Part shown: positions 6,954-8,640 of the stretch, in pieces
How positions within the stretch are numbered: position 1 is the stretch's first letter
Layout of the letters: each line of letters starts with the position of its first letter
Source: Peptococcaceae bacterium
GTDB taxonomy: Bacteria; Bacillota; Peptococcia; Peptococcales; Peptococcaceae
Reading direction: 5' to 3'
Assembly: GCA_017387265.1 (NCBI GenBank)
Contig: JAFOFM010000219.1
Location: 1-8,640, forward strand
Length of the DNA: 8,640 nucleotides
Program-made: the position numbers and the translations under genes
The notes under the pieces: model-generated
Told to the model about the DNA's origin: nothing
Seen by the model: only the letters and a program-made list of their open reading frames with translations
The model's database searches: none

Positions 6954-7646
6954 CTATCTTATTTTCGGATAAAATGGGCAGGCATCTTTAATGCACTGGT
7001 TGTTGAGGGCGGAGCGGGAGCAGATAATATCGCTCACTTCCATTTCAATGCCCAGATGTTCTTTTGTAAATGCTGCGGCTTCCAGAATGGAGAGGTAAGA
7101 GTCACGCTTGCAGCATCGCGGGCCGCCAAAGTCACTGATTTTTCCTAAAGCGCGGGAGGTCATTTTATTGGATAAGCTCCACTCGTTTGCGGATAACGGG
7201 GTCGCGCCGGTCACAATGGAAATATACATACCGGCACTGATACCGGCTCCGCAGGCTCCCCAGAACCCGCAGGTGCCGCCTGGAACTGCTTTTCCACGGC
7301 TGTACATCTCCGGAAGCGCCTTGTTTAAATCAATATTGCCGCCGGCATTTTTACAGGCGGTTAAAAGAGCAGCTCCTACCATAATGTGATGTTCTGGTCC
7401 GTGCATATGGCAGAAGTCCATGCGCATCAGCGACTCCATGATATGAACAGGATTTGTTTCGTGCGTATTCATACATACAGAAAAAATAGCATCGATCCCT
7501 TTGGTGTGGCATTCATTGCAGACGTAATGGCCGTTTACACAGCGCGTTTTACTATCTTCTACCCGATGGCAGATGGCGCATTCCATAAGTGTATCAGCTT
7601 GCAGATATTCTAACGGCGCCTTGCAGATTAAACATTCCTCTTTCAC
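6954..7646 (-). CDS. Cysteine-rich DUF5714-family protein of unknown function
   Basis: This soluble 230-residue protein has 17 cysteines. The N-terminal part carries CxxC pairs at 5/8, 23/26 and 43/46, with Cys36 and His40 nearby, in a zinc-ribbon or rubredoxin-like layout. The middle holds the HGPEHH block (82-87) and a Gly/Cys block around residues 124-139 (GTCGFWGACGAGISAG). The C-terminal part has a Cys178-Cys179 pair in GGPRCCKRDS, then Cys209, 218 and 223. I recognise the HGPEHH plus CGFWGACGAG layout as DUF5714, whose biochemical role I do not know. Metal or Fe-S binding is an inference from the cysteines. I place the start at GTG 7646, because AGAGGTGAT (7651-7659, minus) lies 4 bases before it. 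The GTG at 7655 is inside that ribosome site. The gene converges on the dsr operon, so a shared function is not implied. Confidence 0.8.
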   Translation of the reverse strand: MKEECLICKAPLEYLQADTLMECAICHRVEDSKTRCVNGHYVCNECHTKGIDAIFSVCMNTHETNPVHIMESLMRMDFCHMHGPEHHIMVGAALLTACKNAGGNIDLNKALPEMYSRGKAVPGGTCGFWGACGAGISAGMYISIVTGATPLSANEWSLSNKMTSRALGKISDFGGPRCCKRDSYLSILEAAAFTKEHLGIEMEVSDIICSRSALNNQCIKDACPFYPKIR

Positions 7647-7650
7647 AGGT

Positions 7651-7659
7651 ATCACCTCT
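7651..7659 (-). promoter_or_regulatory. Ribosome binding site that decides the DUF5714-like start
   Basis: On the minus strand AGAGGTGAT is close to the full anti-16S complement and is followed by ACCT and then GTG at 7646. An upstream in-frame GTG (7655) overlaps this site, so it cannot be served by it. The protein therefore probably begins MKEECLIC and is three residues shorter than the longest reading. Confidence 0.75.
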
Positions 7660-7690
7660 TAGATAATTTATCATATAGGGATTTTTGAGC

Positions 7691-7719
7691 ATTATAGCGG
7701 ATTTCAGTTTCAAATGCAA
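7691..7719 (-). promoter_or_regulatory. Sigma-A-type promoter for the DUF5714-like gene
   Basis: On the minus strand a perfect TATAAT (plus positions 7691-7696) is preceded at 17 bases by TTGCAT (7714-7719). The -10 is consensus and the -35 matches only three of six bases. The start of transcription would lie around 7684, leaving a leader of about 38 bases before GTG 7646. Confidence 0.6.
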
Positions 7720-7773
7720 TCAGGAATGTCTGTTATAAATAATAAATTGCAGAAGTAAAAAGAGTGGATAATC

Positions 7774-7799
7774 ACAATCAGCTGTCTTAACAGGATTGT
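7774..7799. repeat. Short inverted repeat in the divergent intergenic region
   Basis: ACAATC pairs with GATTGT and, after a two-base bulge, CTGT pairs with ACAG around a CTTA loop. It lies about 20 bases upstream of the -35 of the rightward promoter. It has no T tract after it, so it is not a terminator. It could be an operator, but a chance hairpin is possible. The rest of the 265-base gap (7656-7920) holds the two promoters and A/T-rich sequence with nothing else recognised. Confidence 0.3.
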
Positions 7800-7819
7800 A
7801 ACTAATTCCGGAGAATTCC

Positions 7820-7848
7820 TTGACAATTGAAATGAGAATCTGTGTTAT
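7820..7848 (+). promoter_or_regulatory. Sigma-A-type promoter upstream of the small ORF and 6S-like RNA
   Basis: A perfect TTGACA at 7820-7825 is followed after 17 bases by TGTTAT (7843-7848). A better -10, TATACT, at 7846-7851 would need a 20-base spacing. The spacer contains two GATAAT-like hexamers (GACAAT at 7822-7827 and GAGAAT at 7834-7839), which hint at a Fur-family operator. Transcription from here would read through the small ORF at 7921 and could reach the structured RNA at 8321. Confidence 0.6.
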
Positions 7849-7920
7849 ACTGCTGAACACGAAAACAGGGAATGTTTTACAGATATCCCATCGTAGTAAG
7901 CTGTAGAGAGGAATGACGCA

Positions 7921-8262
7921 ATGGACGAAGAACAATGGCAGAAAACAGAGCAGCAGACAGAGAGGAACAGCAGACAGAGAGGAACAGCAGACAAAATCAG
8001 ATTACAGAGATTGATATGGAAACGGGGGAAATCGTTTATGACACTGAGAAAGAAATATCGCCAGGGTTTAGTGAACAGAGAAATTCCAATGGCACCGAGA
8101 ACAAAAAGGCTGCGGCTGAAATACCGGCGGATCGATATACTGGAACGCACACGTCAGAGCCTGATGCAGGATGCAGTGGGCAGAGCTGCCTGGGCCTACT
8201 GGGAGGAACTGAGCCGGCAGAATCCGAAACTGAAGGAACTGGCACAGAAGCTGCCTCGTTAA
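7921..8262 (+). CDS. Small arginine-rich protein of unknown function, frame uncertain
   Basis: This 113-residue protein is not recognised. ATG at 7921 has a good ribosome site (GAGAGGA at about 7906-7912, 8 bases away). The N-terminus is Gln/Glu/Arg-rich and partly encoded by a 17-base tandem duplication. The second half (from about residue 40) is basic, then helical and natural-looking, with WAYWEEL and a KLKELAQKLPR-like end. An internal ATG at 8038, preceded by GGGGG about 9 bases upstream, could give a 74-residue product that avoids the duplicated part. A second frame opens at ATG 7935 and runs to TAA 8298-8300. Its early part (ITEIDMETGEIVYD) looks protein-like, but its later part is low-complexity. 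With one repeat copy removed, ATG 7921 would read into that second frame. So this may be an overlapping pair, a frameshifted gene or a single gene starting at 8038. No membrane segment or known motif was seen. Confidence 0.5.
   Translation: MDEEQWQKTEQQTERNSRQRGTADKIRLQRLIWKRGKSFMTLRKKYRQGLVNREIPMAPRTKRLRLKYRRIDILERTRQSLMQDAVGRAAWAYWEELSRQNPKLKELAQKLPR
7951..7993 (+). repeat. 17-base direct tandem repeat, about 2.5 copies
   Basis: The unit CAGCAGACAGAGAGGAA occurs at 7951-7967 and 7968-7984 without mismatch, and its first nine bases recur at 7985-7993. It lies inside the small ORF. Seventeen is not a multiple of three, so gain or loss of a unit changes the reading frame downstream. Confidence 0.95.
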
Positions 8263-8296
8263 CACTGCCTCCGGATAAAGAGGGGATGCGAAGTCA

Positions 8297-8316
8297 GTAA
8301 AGGGTTCCACCCTTAC
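8297..8316 (+). repeat. Small hairpin directly before the structured RNA
   Basis: GTAA-(A)-GGGT pairs with ACCC-TTAC around a TCC loop, giving eight pairs with one bulged A. It ends five bases before the predicted 5' end of the 6S-like RNA. No T tract follows, so it is not an intrinsic terminator. It could mark a processing site or attenuate read-through from the ORF upstream. It might also be chance. Confidence 0.4.
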
Positions 8317-8320
8317 ACCC

Positions 8321-8493
8321 GAAGCTCTGAGGATTGTTTATTCCCCGCCGCTGAGGCTGCCTTTTGCATAATGCAGTTAGACTGTCAAGGACATGTACCG
8401 TAAACGGTATGCGCTTCATCCTTGACCGACTGACTGTCTTATGCATAAAAAGGGCAAGCGACGGGGATAAAATAATTCCTCAGAGCCTTTTTT
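8321..8493 (+). ncRNA. ssrS: Structured noncoding RNA, probably 6S RNA
   Basis: About 173 bases fold into one long interrupted hairpin. Pairings seen are 8324-8332 with 8478-8486 (nine perfect pairs), 8343-8347 with 8462-8466, 8349-8352 with 8457-8460, 8365-8371 with 8439-8445, 8384-8390 with 8420-8426, and an apical hairpin 8396-8400 with 8405-8409. A 12-by-12 base region (8372-8383 against 8427-8438) is mostly open but can form six pairs. Six T at 8488-8493 follow the closing stem. The size, the rod shape with a central bubble, a CTGAGGCTG segment on the 5' side and AAGGGCAAGCGACGGGG on the 3' side resemble 6S RNA, which binds the sigma-A RNA polymerase as an open-promoter mimic. No convincing promoter lies just upstream, so it may be processed from a longer transcript. 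Another structured RNA class is possible. Confidence 0.65.
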
Positions 8494-8528
8494 ATTCAAC
8501 ATGTTTTTTGTATTTTGTATCCCGTTTG

Positions 8529-8557
8529 TTGACGATTAATGAAAAATGCGATAAAAT
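8529..8557 (+). promoter_or_regulatory. Sigma-A-type promoter for the gene at the right edge
   Basis: TTGACG (8529-8534) and TAAAAT (8552-8557) each match five of six consensus bases and are exactly 17 bases apart. Transcription would start near 8564, leaving a leader of about 65 bases. A perfect TATAAT at 8570-8575 is an alternative -10 but has no suitable -35. This promoter separates the next gene from the 6S-like RNA unit. Confidence 0.7.
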
Positions 8558-8627
8558 ACAAGCTAGATATATAATCGTACTACTATGATATTCTGATACA
8601 CGATGCAATCGAAAGTTGGAGATGCTT

Positions 8628-8640
8628 ATGAAACAGGCAA
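8628..8640 (+). CDS. First codons of a gene running out of the window
   Basis: ATG at 8628 follows GGAG (8618-8621) by six bases and reads MKQA before the window ends. A promoter lies about 70 bases upstream. Nothing can be said about the product. Confidence 0.5.

Noticed and set aside
7108..7613. Two + strand open frames opposite the DUF5714-like gene
   Set aside because: Both lack ribosome sites and are antisense to a gene with clear cysteine motifs, promoter and terminator.
8240..8255. A sigma-54-like TGGCAC...TGC element before the structured RNA
   Set aside because: The spacing fits -24/-12, but it lies in the codons of the small ORF, misses key bases, and would start transcription about 55 bases too early for the RNA.
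8321..8493. The long inverted repeat as a MITE or integron attC site
   Set aside because: No target-site duplication flanks it, and no attC core sites lie at its ends. The T tract and mid-stem irregularities fit an RNA better.
8364..8588. A 74-codon + strand open frame
   Set aside because: It starts inside the structured RNA and crosses its terminator and the next promoter; it has no ribosome site and no protein-like pattern.

Overview
The window holds the membrane-and-electron-transfer module of dissimilatory sulfur metabolism. A complete set of dsrK, dsrJ, dsrO, dsrP and dsrM reads on the + strand, preceded by system II cytochrome c maturation genes (the end of a resB-like gene, then ccsA) and a small RsbRD-N-domain gene. 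Strong AGGAGG-type ribosome sites, moderate-to-low GC, an A/T-rich intergenic style and U-tract terminators suggest a Bacillota-like anaerobe. The exported DsrJ and DsrO imply a periplasm-like compartment, so a diderm lineage such as Negativicutes is an attractive but unproven guess. No dsrAB or dsrC is present here.

Layout: 1-180 end of resB; 183-1007 ccsA; 1048-1608 RsbRD-N protein; 1633-6837 dsrK-dsrJ-dsrO-dsrP-dsrM with gaps of 1, 1, 13 and 57 bases; 6856-6884 a strong intrinsic terminator. A convergent Cys-rich gene (DUF5714-like) occupies 7646-6954 on the minus strand, with its own terminator and a promoter. A divergent promoter region leads to a small arginine-rich unknown gene (7921-8262) that carries a 17-base tandem duplication. 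This is followed by a structured, 6S-RNA-like noncoding RNA (about 8321-8493) and a promoter plus the first codons of another gene at the right edge.

How it fits together: ResB and CcsA attach heme to exported CxxCH apocytochromes, here most obviously the triheme DsrJ. DsrJ and the Tat-exported ferredoxin DsrO act outside the membrane, DsrP and DsrM span it and exchange electrons with menaquinone, and DsrK faces the cytoplasm, where the family is thought to handle the DsrC disulfide/trisulfide. The RsbRD-N protein is a candidate regulatory or sensory partner. Points for a second look are the order K-J-O-P-M in place of the usual M-K-J-O-P, the 6S-like RNA, the frame conflict in the small ORF, and the uncharacterised DUF5714-like protein.
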